Source of the DNA: CAZSTA01 sp964609495 [NCBI: uncultured bacterium]
Lineage (GTDB): Bacteria > CAZSTA01
Assembly: GCA_964609495.1 (NCBI GenBank)
Contig: CAZSTA010000194.1
Span: 1-6,704 of the forward strand
Reading direction: 5' to 3'
Length of the DNA: 6,704 nucleotides
Shown here: positions 5,749-6,704 of the stretch, piece after piece
Layout of the letters: every line of letters begins with the position of its first letter
Numbering within the stretch: the first letter of the stretch is position 1
The notes under the pieces: generated by a model
The model's database searches: none
What the model was told of the DNA's origin: nothing
The model's input: the letters and a program-made list of their open reading frames with translations, nothing else
Position numbers and translations under genes: made by a program

Positions 5749-5784
5749 TTTTAAGCAAGTTTTAAAAAGGTGCGTTTAAAACTT
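5745..5784 (+). repeat. 40-bp leader repeat with perfect inverted repeat, copy B
   Basis: Matches 4042-4081 at 39/40. Arms AAGTTTTAAA (5757-5766) and TTTAAAACTT (5775-5784) are perfectly complementary around AAGGTGCG, and C5756-G5785 can extend the stem. The single difference from copy A turns a G-U pair into A-U, so pairing is kept in both. It ends 45 bases before the ATG of the second PSD-like gene, nearly the same distance as copy A. GTTAGGT follows directly (5785-5791), where copy A has AGTAGGC. Confidence 0.75.
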
Positions 5785-5829
5785 GTTAGGTGAAATTCGC
5801 AGTGAAAATAATTTGAAAGGAAATGAGAC

Positions 5830-6704
5830 ATGAGACAAATGAAAAGAACGATTTCTAAGATGAAACTTTATTTAGCAATAATAGTATTGGCAGCATCGAT
5901 CCTTACCTTAAGCACAGGCTTTATAGGGGACGATAGTCATAAGCCGATAACTCGAGAGCTCATAGATTTAGTGGAGAGAAATCCGGAAATCCGGGACATG
6001 TTGGAAGCATCCATCGCCGAAGCTAAAAAAATAAATCCCGACCCGAAAACGAATCCTGTTCAGAGCTTGTCAGACTATTATGATTTCATAGACAGTGCAT
6101 CAGAGCTCATCCCCCACGAAGTACTTGAGAATCCGTCCAATCTCATACGTGACCAAATACTGCAAAGTATCTGTTACTTTTATTTTCTGGTTGACCAACC
6201 CCTGCCTGAATTAAAAAACAAGGGTCTGTACAAGAATGCGATTCAGTACTACAAACCTTTTTCCTCATGGTCGCGCAATTTTGCCAAGACTTGGGGAGCG
6301 TTCCTTGATACCGAAAAGTCATGGAACCAAAAAACTTATCAGGAGTTTTATAACGACCCGAACTTCGGTTTACAGAAAGGGTGGTATGAGTCCTCATCTA
6401 ACTGGAACACGTTTAACCGGTTTTTCTCCAGATACTTAAAATCGCCTAATGCGCGGCCTATCGCTTCGCCGAGCGACCCGACAGTCGTTGTTTCACCGGC
6501 TGATTCCGTCCCTCAGGGAATGTGGGCAATTGATAAAAATTCAAATATCCAGGTAGAAAACGGATTGGAAGTCAAACTTGCGCGTTATTACAGTGTCAAG
6601 GATCTGCTTGCTGAGGACAGTCAGTACAAGGATGCCTTTGCCAATGGCGTACTCACCCACACTTTCCTGAATGTATTTGACTACCACCGCTATCATTTCG
6701 CTGT
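5830..6704 (+). CDS. Exported phosphatidylserine decarboxylase-family protein, second paralogue, 3' end beyond the window
   Basis: An open frame runs from ATG 5830 to the window edge without a stop (291 codons plus two bases). AAAGGA (5816-5821) lies 8 bases upstream. The signal peptide is basic to residue 12, then hydrophobic (LYLAIIVLAASILTL), with no lipobox Cys. Its N-terminal region (about 38-190) parallels the first paralogue (LIDLVERNPEIRDMLEASI; FSSW; FLDTE). The core then gives FNRFFSRYLKSPNARPI (195-211), VVSPADS (220-226, Asp225) and DYHRYH (284-289, His289), equivalent to the conserved Asp and His of the PSD triad. The Gly after SPAD, nearly constant in ordinary PSDs, is Ser226. 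The cleavage Ser motif would lie past the window, so activity cannot be judged. It uses more GCG/CCG/CGG codons than its neighbours. The paralogues are clearly related but diverged, so this is not a recent duplicate. Confidence 0.83.
   Translation, partial: MRQMKRTISKMKLYLAIIVLAASILTLSTGFIGDDSHKPITRELIDLVERNPEIRDMLEASIAEAKKINPDPKTNPVQSLSDYYDFIDSASELIPHEVLENPSNLIRDQILQSICYFYFLVDQPLPELKNKGLYKNAIQYYKPFSSWSRNFAKTWGAFLDTEKSWNQKTYQEFYNDPNFGLQKGWYESSSNWNTFNRFFSRYLKSPNARPIASPSDPTVVVSPADSVPQGMWAIDKNSNIQVENGLEVKLARYYSVKDLLAEDSQYKDAFANGVLTHTFLNVFDYHRYHFA

Noticed and set aside
5738-5766. TTGAGG/17/TTTAAA as a promoter for the second PSD-like gene
   Set aside because: Only 4/6 matches in each box, and the -35 is not conserved in the other copy of the repeat.
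6143-6439. Overlapping open frames on both strands (84 and 67 codons)
   Set aside because: Shadows of the second PSD-like gene, whose frame runs through the whole stretch with family motifs.
1-6704. CRISPR array, tRNA, rRNA or insertion sequence
   Set aside because: No regularly spaced short repeats, no tRNA- or rRNA-like conserved segments, and no transposase frame were seen; the repeats are two-copy leader elements only.

Overview
The window comes from a bacterium, shown by strong AGGAGG-type ribosome binding sites and sigma70-like promoter elements. It is moderately AT-rich, with many AGA/AGG, ATA and TAT codons in the left half. The binding protein of the ABC transporter has a signal peptide without a lipobox cysteine. 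This fits a cell with an outer membrane (or a group such as Thermotogae) better than a typical Gram-positive, but I cannot name the phylum.

Left half (1-3502): a regulatory leader is followed by a three-gene operon for a CUT1-type carbohydrate ABC importer: an exported solute-binding protein (248-1615), then two inner-membrane permeases (1717-2631 and 2636-3502). No ATPase gene is in the window, so the importer must use one encoded elsewhere. A strong hairpin sits between the binding-protein and permease genes, where such operons often set a high binding-protein to permease ratio. Two copies of an operator-like palindrome (core CTYGATATAYGA) lie at the extreme left. A third lies at 3725-3747 on top of an extended -10 promoter.

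Middle (3503-4119): no convincing intact gene. It holds the third operator-like site, a good TTGACA/17/TATACT promoter and repeat elements.

Right half (4120-6704): two tandem genes on the + strand encode exported members of the phosphatidylserine decarboxylase (PSD) family with a long N-terminal region before the PSD core. The first is complete and keeps the Asp/His/Ser residues and the GGSS self-cleavage motif. The second runs off the window edge and has SPADS in place of SPADG. Each is preceded by a near-identical 40-bp element (39/40) containing an inverted repeat, and further upstream by a related 29-bp element. Between them lie gene debris: an unidentified C-terminal fragment (5280-5399) and a start-less, internally deleted SnoaL-like (ester cyclase) remnant (5594-5748). 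The layout suggests a cassette-like or duplicating accessory region rather than a stable operon.

The most interesting part is this pair of secreted PSD-like enzymes with shared leader repeats. Their substrate, phospholipid or free amino acid, cannot be told from sequence alone.
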